64,000 nucleotides of DNA from Flavobacterium hydrophilum (GCF_003202405.1 NZ_QJHL01000003.1:62001-126000); one strand, 5' to 3'. Counted from the first letter of the stretch, positions 1 through 9,884 are shown. Translations and numbers: made by a program. Notes: generated from the sequence alone by a model not told the origin.

Positions 1-179
1 GCATTTATTAATTCTTCTATGAAATCAATTTCTTTGGCTTCAATTATTTTGGCTGCGATTTGAGAAAAATTGTTTTTAAGATATTGTTCATTAAAATTTT
101 CTCCGTTATTTAGACATTCTCTGGCCTCGTCAAATTTTCCCTGAAAAAGGAAATTTTCAATCTGGTTTTGTGTTTGCAT
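1..179 (-). CDS. Hypothetical protein, C-terminus cut off by the window edge
   Basis: An open frame runs leftward from an ATG at 179 to the window edge, giving the first 59 residues (MQTQNQIENFLFQGKFDEAR...). The visible part is acidic and helical, with a phrase about a short repeat of the form FDEARECLNNGENFNEQYL that recalls ankyrin-like or TPR-like helical proteins. The family is not recognised. It diverges from ricT across a 360-bp spacer. The frame has normal codon use for the region, so it is probably real, but the function cannot be named. Confidence 0.6.
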   Translation of the reverse strand, partial: MQTQNQIENFLFQGKFDEARECLNNGENFNEQYLKNNFSQIAAKIIEAKEIDFIEELIN

Positions 180-539
180 TTGAATATATTTAAAAGTGGA
201 AGTTTAAGATTTTTAATTCAGGTTTCGTTTGTAATTATGGATTTCGAAAACGATGCTGTAAGATAAAACATAAAATTCAGAAATATATTTCAGGATAAAA
301 ATTTAAAATCACATTTTAACCAACAAAACAAGCGGAATACAATTTTTGAGCAAAAATATCATTAAGCTCGAAGAAAATCTGAAAGCAGAATTATGAAAAA
401 TAGATGTAATAAAGAGTCATATTTTATTTAACAAACCATTAGTTTTAATCGATAAAATGCAAACTAAAAAAAATACTATCTTTACCGATCAAACGTTTAT
501 GAACTTAAGTTGCACTTTTGCAACACTACATATAGAATT
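180..539. other. Intergenic spacer between divergent genes, no gene seen
   Basis: This 360-bp AT-rich stretch separates the leftward partial gene from ricT. No convincing frame is present on either strand. A TATCTTTA at 477-484 is one base away from the Bacteroidota -7 element TAnnTTTG and sits 56 bp before the chosen ricT start, so it may be part of the ricT promoter, but no clear -33 TTTG was found at the right distance. Confidence 0.5.
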
Positions 540-1934
540 ATGGCATGTACAAGTTGTTCAACCTCAGATGGCGGCGCACCAAAGGGTTGTAAAAATAATG
601 GGACTTGCGGCACCGACAGCTGCAATAAATTAACGGTTTTTGACTGGCTTTCGAACATGAGCCCGTCAAATGGAGAAGCAATTTTTGATTGTGTTGAGGT
701 TCGTTTTAAGAACGGCCGCAAGGAATTCTTTAGAAATTCAGAAAAATTAACTTTAAGTATCGGTGATATTGTAGCTACTGTTGCTTCACCCGGACATGAT
801 ATCGGAATTGTTACTTTGACAGGCGAATTGGTAAAAATTCAAATGAAGAAAAAAGGAGTAAATCCTGAAAGCAATGAAGTTCCCAAAATTTACAGAAAAG
901 CATCTCAAAAAGATATCGATATCTGGTCAGTAGCTAGAGATCGTGAGGAACCAATGAAAGTTCGTGCCCGTGAATTGGCGATTCAGCATAAGCTGGAAAT
1001 GAAAATTTCGGATATTGAATTTCAGGGTGATGGATCAAAAGCGACGTTTTATTACACTGCAAACGATCGTGTCGATTTTAGAATGCTGATTAAAGATTTT
1101 GCTAAAGAATTCAGTACAAGAGTCGAAATGAAACAAGTTGGTTTCCGTCAGGAAGCAGCCCGTTTAGGAGGAATCGGTTCTTGTGGCCGTGAACTTTGCT
1201 GTTCTACCTGGTTAACTGATTTTAGAAGTGTAAATACTTCAGCAGCGCGTTACCAACAGCTTTCGCTAAACCCTCAAAAATTAGCAGGACAATGCGGAAA
1301 ATTGAAATGCTGTCTAAATTATGAATTAGACACGTATATGGATGCATTGAAAGACTTCCCGGATTACGATACTAAATTAGTGACCGAAAAAGGAGATGCA
1401 ATCTGTCAAAAACAGGATATTTTTAAAGGATTAATGTGGTTTGCTTACACGAATAATTTTGCAAACTGGCACGTTTTGAAAATCGATCAGGTAAAAGAAA
1501 TTATTGCCGAAAATAAACAGAAAAATAAAGTTTCTTCACTGGAAGATTTTGCTATCGAAGTAATTGCAGAACCTGAAAAAGACTTCAATAATGCAATGGG
1601 TCAGGAAAGTTTAACACGTTTTGATCAGCCTAAAAAGAAGAAAAAACCAAACAGAAAACGCAAAAATGCTGAAACTGCAGGTGTTGTGACTCAAACAAAG
1701 CCGCAGCAGGATAAAAACCACAATAATAATCCAAAACCATCAGGAAATAATAAACCTTCCGGAGGAAATCAAAATCAGCAGAACAAACAAGCTAATCCGA
1801 ACAATCAAAATAACCAGAACAAACCGAATAATAATAAAAAACCAAATCATTCGAATAAGCCCAAATCGAATGATAATAAACCAGCTGAACCTAGAAAACC
1901 TATAATTATTACTAAAAATGAGAATAAAAAATAG
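540..1934 (+). CDS. ricT: RicT/YaaT-like PSP1-domain protein
   Basis: This 464-residue protein carries the PSP1 C-terminal domain (about residues 60-285) with the conserved Cys-rich segment GSCGRELCCSTWL and GQCGKLKCCLNYE. In Bacillus the homologue YaaT/RicT forms a complex with RicA and RicF that binds Fe-S clusters and affects RNA processing. The N-terminus is itself Cys-rich (MACTSCSTSDGG). After about residue 370 the protein becomes a long Asn/Lys/Pro/Gln-rich tail, probably disordered and possibly RNA-binding. I chose the ATG at 540 rather than the one at 510 because MACTSC is the usual family start. The stop overlaps gldH by 17 bp, so the two are co-transcribed. Confidence 0.88.
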   Translation: MACTSCSTSDGGAPKGCKNNGTCGTDSCNKLTVFDWLSNMSPSNGEAIFDCVEVRFKNGRKEFFRNSEKLTLSIGDIVATVASPGHDIGIVTLTGELVKIQMKKKGVNPESNEVPKIYRKASQKDIDIWSVARDREEPMKVRARELAIQHKLEMKISDIEFQGDGSKATFYYTANDRVDFRMLIKDFAKEFSTRVEMKQVGFRQEAARLGGIGSCGRELCCSTWLTDFRSVNTSAARYQQLSLNPQKLAGQCGKLKCCLNYELDTYMDALKDFPDYDTKLVTEKGDAICQKQDIFKGLMWFAYTNNFANWHVLKIDQVKEIIAENKQKNKVSSLEDFAIEVIAEPEKDFNNAMGQESLTRFDQPKKKKKPNRKRKNAETAGVVTQTKPQQDKNHNNNPKPSGNNKPSGGNQNQQNKQANPNNQNNQNKPNNNKKPNHSNKPKSNDNKPAEPRKPIIITKNENKK

Positions 1935-2397
1935 CGGAATTCTTCTTTTGGCAGCTATACTTCTTTTTTCATGTGATAAAAAAAGAGTATTTGATGAGTA
2001 CAAATCTGTTGGAAGTGCCTGGCACAAAGACAGTATTGTAACCTTCGATTTGCCAGTTTTAGACTCCACAAAACGATACAATTTATTTGTAAATTTGAGA
2101 GATAACAACAATTATCCGTTCAATAATTTATTTTTAATTGTAGCTATAGAAATGCCAAACGGATTTACAAAAGTAGACACACTTGAATATCAAATGGCAA
2201 ATCCGGACGGGACGCTTTTAGGTAATGGCTTTTCCGATATTAAAGAAAGTAAACTGTACTTGAAAGAAAATGTGAAGTTTAGAGGTAAATACAAAGTTCA
2301 CATCAAGCAAGCTGTAAGGCAATCAGGAAAAATTCCCGGAGTTCAGGAGTTAGAAGGTATCACAGACGTAGGTTTTAGAATAGAAAAAAAAGATTAG
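1918..2397 (+). CDS. gldH: Gliding motility lipoprotein GldH
   Basis: A 159-residue lipoprotein with a short signal peptide and lipobox LLFSC (Cys19), followed by the GldH pattern (DEYKSVGSAWHKD, NNYPFNNLFLIV, DVGFRIEKKD at the C-terminus). GldH is one of the lipoproteins required for gliding in Flavobacterium johnsoniae and is linked to stability or function of the type IX secretion/gliding machinery. It overlaps the end of ricT and is followed 9 bp later by the PBP1A gene. The order ricT-gldH-pbp supports the assignment. Its presence is the clearest sign that the organism glides or descends from a glider. Confidence 0.92.
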   Translation: MRIKNSGILLLAAILLFSCDKKRVFDEYKSVGSAWHKDSIVTFDLPVLDSTKRYNLFVNLRDNNNYPFNNLFLIVAIEMPNGFTKVDTLEYQMANPDGTLLGNGFSDIKESKLYLKENVKFRGKYKVHIKQAVRQSGKIPGVQELEGITDVGFRIEKKD

Positions 2398-2406
2398 ACA
2401 ATAGTT

Positions 2407-4716
2407 ATGGCTGCTAAAAAAAACAATCAATCAAATACAGTAAAAGATATTAAATACTATCAAAAAAAATTCTGGCGAATTTTTGCATACGGTTTATTAG
2501 GTCTTTTAGCTTTCTTTTTATTTGCTTCCTGGGGGCTTTTTGGTTCAATGCCTTCTTTTGAAGATCTGGAAAATCCGGATTCCAATCTGGCTACCGAAAT
2601 TATTTCTTCAGATGGAGTAGTAATTGGTAAGTATTTTAAAACCAACAGATCACAGCTTAAATATTCTGATTTGCCAAAAAACCTGGTAGAAGCTTTAGTT
2701 GCTACTGAAGATGCCCGTTTTTACGAGCATTCAGGAATTGACGGACGTGGAACTTTAAGGGCTATTTTTACTTTAGGAACTAATGGAGGTGCGAGTACCC
2801 TGACACAGCAATTGGCAAAACAATTATTTCATGGAGAAGGTTCCAAATTCCTTCCTTTCAGAATTGTACAAAAGATAAAAGAATGGATTATTGCTATTCG
2901 TCTGGAAAGACAATATACCAAAAACGAAATCCTGGCAATGTACTGCAACGTTTATGATTTCGGAAATTATTCGGTTGGAGTTAGCTCAGCGGCACAAACC
3001 TATTTCTCCAAAGATCCAAAAGATTTAACAGTAGATGAGTCGGCAATATTGGTAGGAATGTTCAAAAACTCAGGATTATACAATCCTGTTCGGAATCCTG
3101 AGGGTGTTAAAAATCGTCGAAATGTAGTGCTTTCGCAAATGGAAAAAGCAAAAATGATTACAGATTCTGAAAAAACAAGACTGCAGGGATTACCAATTTC
3201 TTTAAAGTTTAAATTAGAGAGTCACCGTGAAGGAACAGCAACTTATTTTAGGGAATACCTTCGTGATTACATGAAAAAATGGATGGCAGATAACAAAAAA
3301 CCGGACGGATCAGATTATGATATTTACAAAGACGGTCTAAAAATATATACGACTATCGATTCAAGAATGCAGGCTTATGCAGAAGAAGCAGTTTCTGAAC
3401 ACATGAAAAATTTGCAACAGCAGTTTTTTATTGAGATGAAAACCAATAAAAATGCACCTTTTGTCAGTATTACCCAAGCCGAAACTGAGAGAATCATGAT
3501 GCAGGCGATGAAGAATTCTGTTCGTTGGGCCCAGATGAAAGAAATGGACAAAAGTGAAGATGATATTATAGCTTCATTCAAAGTTAAAACAAAAATGAGA
3601 ATCTTTACCTGGAAAGGAGAGCGTGACACGACTATGACGCCAATGGATTCTATTCGCTATTACAAACACTTTTTACAATCCGGGTTAATGGCAATGGAAC
3701 CGCAAACAGGTGCAATTAAAGCGTGGGTTGGCGGAATCAATTATAAATATTTTCAATACGATCACGTAGGGCAGGGAGCAAGACAAGTAGGATCTACTTT
3801 CAAACCTTTTGTTTATGCAACAGCTATTGAACAATTGAATATGTCTCCTTGTGATTCCATTTTAGACGGACCGTTTATGATTCACAAAGGGCGTCATCAC
3901 GTAACAGAGGACTGGGAACCAAAAAACTCAAACCATACTTACCGCGGGATGGTAACTTTAAAACAAGCGTTAGCCGGTTCCATCAATACCGTTTCTGCAA
4001 AATTAATAGACAGAACCAGTCCTGAAGCTGTTGTAGAACTAACACGAAAATTAGGTGTTAAAACTGAAATTCCGGTACAGCCTTCAATCGCATTGGGAGC
4101 TGTTGATATTACTGTGGAAGATATGGTGGCTGCCTACAGCACATTTGCCAATCAGGGAGTGTATGTAAAGCCGCAGTTTTTAAGCCGTATTGAGAATAAA
4201 AGTGGTGAGGTTATTTATGAACCAATTCCGGAATCGCACGACGTTTTAAATAAAGATATTGCTTTTGCAGTAATCAAGTTGCTTCAGGGTGTTACAGAAA
4301 CCGGTTCGGGAGCACGTTTGCGTACGCAAGGCGGAGGGAGTGGTGACAACCGCTGGACAGGTTATCCATATATGTTTACGAATCCTATTGCCGGTAAAAC
4401 GGGAACTACGCAAAATCAGTCAGACGGTTGGTTTATGGGTATGGTTCCAAATTTAGTAACCGGAGTTTGGGTAGGTTGCGAGGACCGTTCAGCACGTTTC
4501 AAAAGTTTGACCTATGGACAGGGAGCTACCGCTGCATTGCCTGTTTGGGCCTACTTTATGAAAAAATGTTATGCTGATCCGGGACTTCAGGTTTCAAAAG
4601 CAGAGTTTGAGCGTCCGGCTAATCTTTCTATCAAAGTGGATTGTTACACAAGACCAGCTGCTGTTGTAAAAGATACTACCCAGACAGAACAAAATACAGA
4701 AGAGTTCGAACTATAG
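2407..4716 (+). CDS. Class A penicillin-binding protein 1A (transglycosylase/transpeptidase)
   Basis: A 769-residue inner-membrane peptidoglycan synthase. A single membrane anchor lies near residues 20-45. The GT51 glycosyltransferase domain follows, with the catalytic EDARFYEHSGID near residue 100 and GGASTLTQQLAKQLF after it. The transpeptidase domain has the three canonical motifs: STFK near residue 463, SIN near 524 and KTGTT near 663. All catalytic residues are present and the length is normal for the family. It polymerises and cross-links glycan strands in the periplasm. It is probably the last gene of the ricT-gldH transcript; a hairpin with a T-run follows the stop. Confidence 0.95.
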   Translation: MAAKKNNQSNTVKDIKYYQKKFWRIFAYGLLGLLAFFLFASWGLFGSMPSFEDLENPDSNLATEIISSDGVVIGKYFKTNRSQLKYSDLPKNLVEALVATEDARFYEHSGIDGRGTLRAIFTLGTNGGASTLTQQLAKQLFHGEGSKFLPFRIVQKIKEWIIAIRLERQYTKNEILAMYCNVYDFGNYSVGVSSAAQTYFSKDPKDLTVDESAILVGMFKNSGLYNPVRNPEGVKNRRNVVLSQMEKAKMITDSEKTRLQGLPISLKFKLESHREGTATYFREYLRDYMKKWMADNKKPDGSDYDIYKDGLKIYTTIDSRMQAYAEEAVSEHMKNLQQQFFIEMKTNKNAPFVSITQAETERIMMQAMKNSVRWAQMKEMDKSEDDIIASFKVKTKMRIFTWKGERDTTMTPMDSIRYYKHFLQSGLMAMEPQTGAIKAWVGGINYKYFQYDHVGQGARQVGSTFKPFVYATAIEQLNMSPCDSILDGPFMIHKGRHHVTEDWEPKNSNHTYRGMVTLKQALAGSINTVSAKLIDRTSPEAVVELTRKLGVKTEIPVQPSIALGAVDITVEDMVAAYSTFANQGVYVKPQFLSRIENKSGEVIYEPIPESHDVLNKDIAFAVIKLLQGVTETGSGARLRTQGGGSGDNRWTGYPYMFTNPIAGKTGTTQNQSDGWFMGMVPNLVTGVWVGCEDRSARFKSLTYGQGATAALPVWAYFMKKCYADPGLQVSKAEFERPANLSIKVDCYTRPAAVVKDTTQTEQNTEEFEL

Positions 4717-4737
4717 TTTTAGCTTTTTTAAAAGATA

Positions 4738-4791
4738 AATATCCTTTTGTTGCCATCTTTATTTAGATGAATACAAAAGGATATTTTTTTT
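4738..4791 (+). terminator. Intrinsic terminator after the PBP gene
   Basis: AAATATCCTTTTGT pairs with ACAAAAGGATATTT, with a smaller hairpin in the loop, followed by a T-run. It closes the ricT-gldH-pbp unit and separates it from the CoA-transferase genes. Confidence 0.8.
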
Positions 4792-4884
4792 TGATATGAC
4801 GTTTTATTTTTTTACGAAATCGTTATAATTTAATCTAAAAATCTTATTTTTATCAAAATTACCCAGTGATAAAGACAGTTTGTT

Positions 4885-5586
4885 ATGATTACAAAAAAAG
4901 TAAACAATGTTCAGGAAGCCATAACAGGTATTGAATCCGGAATGACCATCATGTTTGGCGGATTTGGTCTGTGTGGAATTCCTGAAAATACGATTGCAGC
5001 CTTAGTAAAAACCCAAATTTCAGATTTAACCTGTATTTCAAATAATGCAGGTGTTGATGATTTTGGTTTGGGATTGCTTCTTCAGAAAAAACAAATCAAA
5101 AAGATGATTTCCTCCTATGTTGGAGAAAATGCTGAGTTCGAGCGTCAGATGTTATCTGGAGAGTTAGAAGTTGAACTCACTCCGCAAGGAACTCTGGCAG
5201 AACGTTGTCGTGCCGCTCAGGCCGGAATTCCTGCATTCTTCACTCCTGCAGGCTACGGAACTGAAGTAGCAGAAGGAAAAGAAGTCCGTGAATTCAATGG
5301 TAAAATGCATATTATGGAAGAGGCTTTCAAAGCCGATTTTGCGATTGTAAAAGCATGGAAAGGTGATGAAGCCGGAAATCTGATATTCAAAGGAACTGCC
5401 AGAAACTTCAACGCCTGTATGGCGGGTGCAGCAAAAATCACAATTGCAGAAGTTGAAGAATTAGTTCCGGTTGGGACTTTAGATCCCAATCAGATTCATA
5501 TTCCGGGAATTATGGTACAGCGTATTTTTCAGGGAGAAAAGTTTGAGAAGAGAATTGAGCAACGAACTGTAAGACAGAAGAATTAG
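4885..5586 (+). CDS. scoA: 3-oxoacid CoA-transferase subunit A
   Basis: A 233-residue subunit of a family I CoA-transferase, with the glycine-rich CoA-binding motif [11 protein letters not shown] near residues 25-35 and the C-terminal [14 protein letters not shown] typical of succinyl-CoA:acetoacetate transferase A subunits. With subunit B it moves CoA from succinyl-CoA to acetoacetate, in ketone-body or butyrate/amino-acid use. Subunit B follows on the same strand after an unusually long 170-bp spacer made of short repeats. The exact acyl substrate cannot be told from sequence. Confidence 0.9.
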   Translation: MITKKVNNVQEAITGIESGMTIMFGGFGLCGIPENTIAALVKTQISDLTCISNNAGVDDFGLGLLLQKKQIKKMISSYVGENAEFERQMLSGELEVELTPQGTLAERCRAAQAGIPAFFTPAGYGTEVAEGKEVREFNGKMHIMEEAFKADFAIVKAWKGDEAGNLIFKGTARNFNACMAGAAKITIAEVEELVPVGTLDPNQIHIPGIMVQRIFQGEKFEKRIEQRTVRQKN

Positions 5587-5756
5587 ATAATGAGATAATT
5601 TGTCAATTAGATAATTCTTTCGTGTGTTTTAATATTATCTAATTATCAAATTGACACATTAAATTTAATTGAGATAATGCGACAATTAGATAATTAATTT
5701 AGATTCTATAGCGTATTATCTGATTGGCACATTAACAAATTGACACATTAAAATTT
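5587..5756 (+). repeat. Spacer of short repeats between scoA and scoB
   Basis: The 170-bp gap between two subunit genes of one enzyme is built from repeated short motifs: AATTAGATAAT (about four copies, some inverted as ATTATCTAATT) and TTGACACATTA (two exact copies plus a variant TTGGCACATTA), the last directly before the scoB start. It encodes no protein. It can form several weak AT-rich hairpins in the mRNA. Confidence 0.7.
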
Positions 5757-6416
5757 ATGGGACTTAGTAAAGAAGATATAGCAAAGCGAATTGCAAAAGA
5801 AGTAAAAGACCGTTATTTTGTCAATCTTGGAATTGGGATTCCGACTTTAGTTGCTAATTACGTAAGAGATGATATTTCTGTAGAATTCCAAAGTGAAAAC
5901 GGAGTTTTAGGAATGGGACCTTTTCCTTTTGCCGGAGAAGAAGATGCCGATATTATCAATGCAGGAAAGCAAACCATTACAACGCTTCCGGGGGCGAGTT
6001 TCTTTGATTCGGCTTTTAGTTTCGGAATGATCCGCAGCCAGAAAGTCGATTTGACAATCCTTGGTGCGATGGAGGTTTCTGAGAACGGTGATATTGCCAA
6101 CTGGAAAATCCCGGGCAAAATGGTAAAAGGAATGGGAGGTGCAATGGATTTGGTGGCTTCCGCCGAAAATATCATCGTTGCCATGATGCACGTTAACAAA
6201 GCAGGAGAATCTAAAATCCTAAAAAAATGTACGTTACCATTAACGGGTGTAGGCTGCGTTAAAAAGGTTGTAACTGAGCTTGCGGTTCTCGAAGTAACAG
6301 AAAAAGGTTTTAAGCTCTTAGAACGCGCGCCAGGCATTTCTGTTGAGCATATCATCGCTTCAACCGAAGCTGATTTGATTATTGAAGGGGAAATTCCAGA
6401 GATGTCAATTAATTAA
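5757..6416 (+). CDS. scoB: 3-oxoacid CoA-transferase subunit B
   Basis: A 219-residue B subunit. The motif SENGVLGMGPFPF near residues 46-58 contains the catalytic glutamate that forms the enzyme-CoA thioester intermediate in this family, and LTGVGCVKKVVTELAVLEV is also typical. It pairs with scoA upstream to make the heteromeric transferase. It ends at a strong convergent terminator. Length and motifs are intact, so the enzyme should be active. Confidence 0.92.
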   Translation: MGLSKEDIAKRIAKEVKDRYFVNLGIGIPTLVANYVRDDISVEFQSENGVLGMGPFPFAGEEDADIINAGKQTITTLPGASFFDSAFSFGMIRSQKVDLTILGAMEVSENGDIANWKIPGKMVKGMGGAMDLVASAENIIVAMMHVNKAGESKILKKCTLPLTGVGCVKKVVTELAVLEVTEKGFKLLERAPGISVEHIIASTEADLIIEGEIPEMSIN

Positions 6417-6474
6417 AAAAATAATTCGTTTGTCTTCTCAGAGCAATTATTGCTTTTTTAATATTCTTCAAATA

Positions 6475-6508
6475 AAAACAGATTCAATTTTTAGATTGAA
6501 TCTGTTTT
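6475..6508. terminator. Bidirectional terminator between scoB and the GH12 gene
   Basis: AAAACAGATTCAAT pairs with ATTGAATCTGTTTT, with A/T runs on both sides, between two convergent genes. Confidence 0.8.
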
Positions 6509-6520
6509 CTAAATAATATT

Positions 6521-7279
6521 TTAGTTACTAGTAACAGAGTAACTATTGCAAGTATAATTTAATCCGTTTCCGTTCGTACCATAGGAAGAAGTAATTTCAA
6601 ATCCAAATTGAACATTTCCTACTGTAACATTCCCAATCCATCCTTTACTCTTTATCCAGTTCAAAATTGCTTTTATATCGATAGTGGCATTATTGGTTTT
6701 TGTGGTGCGTAAAAATGAATATACATTATTTGCCCCATTATTTCCTCTAAAAACATTCCAGTTGTGGCCGCCAATACTTTGATTGGTATAAGCGGGAACT
6801 GCATTACCTGCTGCCGAATAGGTATAGGAAATTGGTTTAACATTACCTGATCCATCGGCACCTCCCGTGTAATTCATCCACAGCATGATTTCATTAGCAT
6901 TATTACTATCCCAGATATCATAAGCAGATTCCCATGCACCGCCGCTCGGTGTAGTAGCACTAAATTTAGTAGTAAGGGTCGTGATTGAACTAAGAACTTT
7001 ACCAATGTATTTTGTAGAATTTGGGTACGATTTTATTCCACCGGTATTAGGGTGGTTAGCCCAAACTCCCCATTGGCTGTAACTGTTTGCCCAAATAGAC
7101 TGGCTTCCGGCTCCAGAGCCCCAAATATTATTATAAACAGTATATCCGCCATTGGACCAATTAGCCCATTGATCTGATGATGACCAGGAAGCTTTTACTT
7201 CTTGATCATTGCTGTCGTCAGTTGCTTCACAACTGATGAAGGCAATGCATAGCATTGCAAAAAAAAAAGTCTTTTTCAT
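6521..7279 (-). CDS. Glycoside hydrolase family 12 lipoprotein (endoglucanase/xyloglucanase-like)
   Basis: A 252-residue secreted protein with a lipobox (CIAFISC, Cys17), so likely anchored to the membrane or moved to the cell surface. The mature part matches the GH12 jelly roll: YTVYNNIWGSGAGSQSIWAN, SAYDIWDSNNANEIMLWMNY and VQFGFEITSSYG. In GH12 the glutamates of the EIMLW and FGFEI segments are the nucleophile and the acid/base; both are present. Known GH12 enzymes cut beta-1,4-glucans or xyloglucan. No PUL (SusC/SusD) genes lie nearby, so it is an isolated gene. The substrate is inferred, not shown. Confidence 0.8.
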   Translation of the reverse strand: MKKTFFFAMLCIAFISCEATDDSNDQEVKASWSSSDQWANWSNGGYTVYNNIWGSGAGSQSIWANSYSQWGVWANHPNTGGIKSYPNSTKYIGKVLSSITTLTTKFSATTPSGGAWESAYDIWDSNNANEIMLWMNYTGGADGSGNVKPISYTYSAAGNAVPAYTNQSIGGHNWNVFRGNNGANNVYSFLRTTKTNNATIDIKAILNWIKSKGWIGNVTVGNVQFGFEITSSYGTNGNGLNYTCNSYSVTSN

Positions 7280-7540
7280 AAAAAATTAAATAGGTTAATA
7301 ATAGTTAAGCTAATTTATTGATAATTTGATAGTTATGGTTTTTTTAGCTTAAAAATAATTAACTTTTCAACTTTTTTTATAAAAAATAAAGAATACCGAA
7401 TTTTAATTCAAAGAATAAACCTTCTTATGGTAAAAATGACCATAATAAAGAAGAAGTTTTTGAGAATTTAATAATTTGTAAAAATCGTTTTATTAGTTTG
7501 GGTTACTTTAAAAGAGTAAATTCACAAAAAAATCCTGGTT

Positions 7541-8017
7541 TTACTTTCCTAAATTGGTTACCCAAATAGTACCAGATTTTCCGGCACCCATTTCAGTATA
7601 AGTACTGCTCATAATGGCTTTACAATGTTCAGTGCTTTTTTTCCAGCCCGTTACAACTTCTTCAGGGGTTTTATAATTGCGTGCAATCACTTCACCAACA
7701 TAAGTGCCCGGATAACCTAATATTGATGCTCTTTGTATTGGACTTGTTCCTTCAGGAGAAATATGCGAAAAGTAATTTCGGTCATACATATCATGAGCGT
7801 AGTTAATTGCGGTTTGAGTTAAAATGGAATTACTTACCAATGGCGGTACAGAGGGCAAGTTTTCATCTCCACATGTACAGCCAGTTACTCTTAATTTATT
7901 AATTTCAATTAGAATTAGACTTGTCATATCCGTATCCTCAACAGGAACAGAATCTTCCTTCTCACAAGAGAGAAATAATACTGCCAAAATTATACAAAGA
8001 GGATATTTTTTAAACAT
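7541..8017 (-). CDS. CAP (SCP/PR1-like) domain lipoprotein
   Basis: A 158-residue protein with a signal peptide and lipobox (LFLSC) followed by a CAP domain: a helix with NYAHDMYDRNYFSHISPEG and the conserved GYVGE-like segment TYVGEVIARNYKTPEEVVTGWKKS, ending in WVTNLGK. The conserved His and Glu of the CAP cavity are visible. The role of bacterial CAP proteins is poorly known; secreted binding or protease-like functions have been suggested. The gene stands alone, with 260-bp AT-rich spacers on either side that hold no other frame. Confidence 0.8.
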   Translation of the reverse strand: MFKKYPLCIILAVLFLSCEKEDSVPVEDTDMTSLILIEINKLRVTGCTCGDENLPSVPPLVSNSILTQTAINYAHDMYDRNYFSHISPEGTSPIQRASILGYPGTYVGEVIARNYKTPEEVVTGWKKSTEHCKAIMSSTYTEMGAGKSGTIWVTNLGK

Positions 8018-8204
8018 GGAAAGAATGATTAATTAAGGTTGACAATTAGCTTTTTAAGAACGGATTAAATTACATAATAAGTTGTTTCCTAAAAAGAAAT
8101 ATTTTAAATACTCAAAAAGCGTAAAAAATAGTATTCATACAGAAATAAAATTATTTTATAATTTAGTTTCTAAAAGGTTTCAAAATGACCCGTTATAAAA
8201 ATAC

Positions 8205-8230
8205 AAAACCGCCCAATCAGGCGGTTTTTA
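8205..8230. terminator. Terminator downstream of the fumarase gene
   Basis: AAAACCGCC pairs with GGCGGTTTT around a 6-nt loop. It lies about 50 bp beyond the fumarase stop and can also stop transcription from the other side. Confidence 0.8.
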
Positions 8231-8279
8231 TATTAAAAAAGTTAGTTGACTCATTGCCGTAGCAATTTAGTAATTTAGT

Positions 8280-9884
8280 TTACAAATTCTCAAAAAAGTC
8301 ATTCCCTTTATCATCCGTAATAATAAAAGCAGGGAAATCTTTTACAGTGATTTTTCGAACCGCTTCCATTCCTAATTCTTCAAAATCAACTACTTCTACT
8401 TTTAAAATATTGTCCTGTGCCAAAATAGCGGCCGGACCTCCGATAGAACCCAAATAGAATCCGCCATATTTGTTACAGGCATCAGTTACCTGTTTGGTAC
8501 GGTTTCCTTTAGCGAGCATCACCATACTTCCGGCATGTTTTTGAAATTCATCCACATAAACGTCCATACGTCCTGCAGTTGTTGGTCCAAAACTTCCTGA
8601 AGCCATCCCTTCCGGAGTTTTTGCAGGTCCAGCGTAATAAACCGGGTGGTTTTTAAAATATTCCGGCATTGGTTTTCCGGCGTCTAATAATTCTTTGATT
8701 TTTGCGTGGGCGATATCACGGGCCACAATAACAGTTCCGTTTAGTTTCAAACGCGTTTTTATTGGATATTGCGATAGTTTTGCTAAAATATCTGCCATTG
8801 GCTGATCTAAGTCAATTTCAACCGGAGCTTCTAAATGTGGAGCGGTTTCCGGTAAAAACTGTTTCGGATTTACTTCTAGCTGTTCAAGGAAGATTCCGTC
8901 TTTGGTGATTTTTCCTTTGATATTTCTGTCGGCAGAACAGGAAACTCCCAATCCAACGGGACAGGAAGCTGCGTGACGGGGCAAACGAATAACGCGAACG
9001 TCATGTGTAAAATATTTTCCTCCAAACTGAGCTCCGATTTCACTTTCCTGACAGATTTTCTGAACACGTTCTTCCCATTCTAAATCACGAAATGCCTGAC
9101 CGGACATGTTTCCTGTAGTAGGCAGATTGTCAAAATAACCTGCAGATGCTTTTTTAACCGTAGCCAAATTCGCTTCCGCAGAAGTTCCGCCAATGACCAA
9201 AGCCAAATGGTAAGGAGGACAGGCAGAAGTTCCTAAGTCTTTGATTTTTGCACGAATGAAAGCGTCAAGGGATTTATCGTTTAATAATGATTTTGTTTGT
9301 TGGTATAGATAGGTCTTATTGGCAGATCCGCCTCCTTTTGCCATGAATAAAAACTCATAAGAAGTTCCTTTTTTGGCGTAAATATCAATTTGTGCCGGAA
9401 GATTCGAACCCGAATTTTTTTCTTCAAACATTGAAATCGGAACAATTTGCGAATATCTTAAATTGCGTTTTTGATAGGTGTTGAAAATTCCTTTGCTTAA
9501 CCATTCAGCATCATCAACGCCGGTAAAAATGCTTTCGCCTTTTTTGGCCATTACAATTGCCGTTCCGGTATCCTGGCAGCTTGGCAATTGTCCTTCGGCA
9601 GCAACAGAAGCATTTTGAAGTAAATTGTAAGCAACAAAACGATCGTTGTCTGTCGCTTCCGGATCGTCTAAAATATTTCTTAGTTTTTGTAAATGTGTTG
9701 TTCTCAACATGAACGAAACATCTGTCAAGGCTTCTTCAGCCAATAATTCTAAACCTTTTGGGTCAACTGTTAAAACTTCACGTGCTCCAAATTGTTCCAC
9801 TTTTACAAAATCTGAAGTAATCTTGCGGTATTGCGTTTCATCCTTTAAAATAGGATAAGGATCCTGGTATATAAAATCAATCAT
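8280..9884 (-). CDS. fumA: Class I fumarate hydratase
   Basis: A 534-residue iron-sulfur fumarase that interconverts fumarate and malate in the TCA cycle. It has both the alpha-type N-terminal region with [17 protein letters not shown] and the beta-type C-terminal region with [15 protein letters not shown] and [14 protein letters not shown]. Candidate cluster cysteines are in [13 protein letters not shown]-like [11 protein letters not shown]. The frame extends upstream to a TTG at 9902, but the ATG at 9884 ([15 protein letters not shown]) is the better start. It is a single gene with its own terminator. Confidence 0.92.
   Translation of the reverse strand: MIDFIYQDPYPILKDETQYRKITSDFVKVEQFGAREVLTVDPKGLELLAEEALTDVSFMLRTTHLQKLRNILDDPEATDNDRFVAYNLLQNASVAAEGQLPSCQDTGTAIVMAKKGESIFTGVDDAEWLSKGIFNTYQKRNLRYSQIVPISMFEEKNSGSNLPAQIDIYAKKGTSYEFLFMAKGGGSANKTYLYQQTKSLLNDKSLDAFIRAKIKDLGTSACPPYHLALVIGGTSAEANLATVKKASAGYFDNLPTTGNMSGQAFRDLEWEERVQKICQESEIGAQFGGKYFTHDVRVIRLPRHAASCPVGLGVSCSADRNIKGKITKDGIFLEQLEVNPKQFLPETAPHLEAPVEIDLDQPMADILAKLSQYPIKTRLKLNGTVIVARDIAHAKIKELLDAGKPMPEYFKNHPVYYAGPAKTPEGMASGSFGPTTAGRMDVYVDEFQKHAGSMVMLAKGNRTKQVTDACNKYGGFYLGSIGGPAAILAQDNILKVEVVDFEELGMEAVRKITVKDFPAFIITDDKGNDFFENL

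Noticed and set aside
1740..2111. 123-residue antisense frame over the ricT tail and gldH
   Set aside because: It is caused by the Asn/Lys-rich codons of the ricT tail read backwards.
5858..6355. 165-residue antisense frame in scoB
   Set aside because: It is the mirror of a strongly conserved gene on the plus strand.
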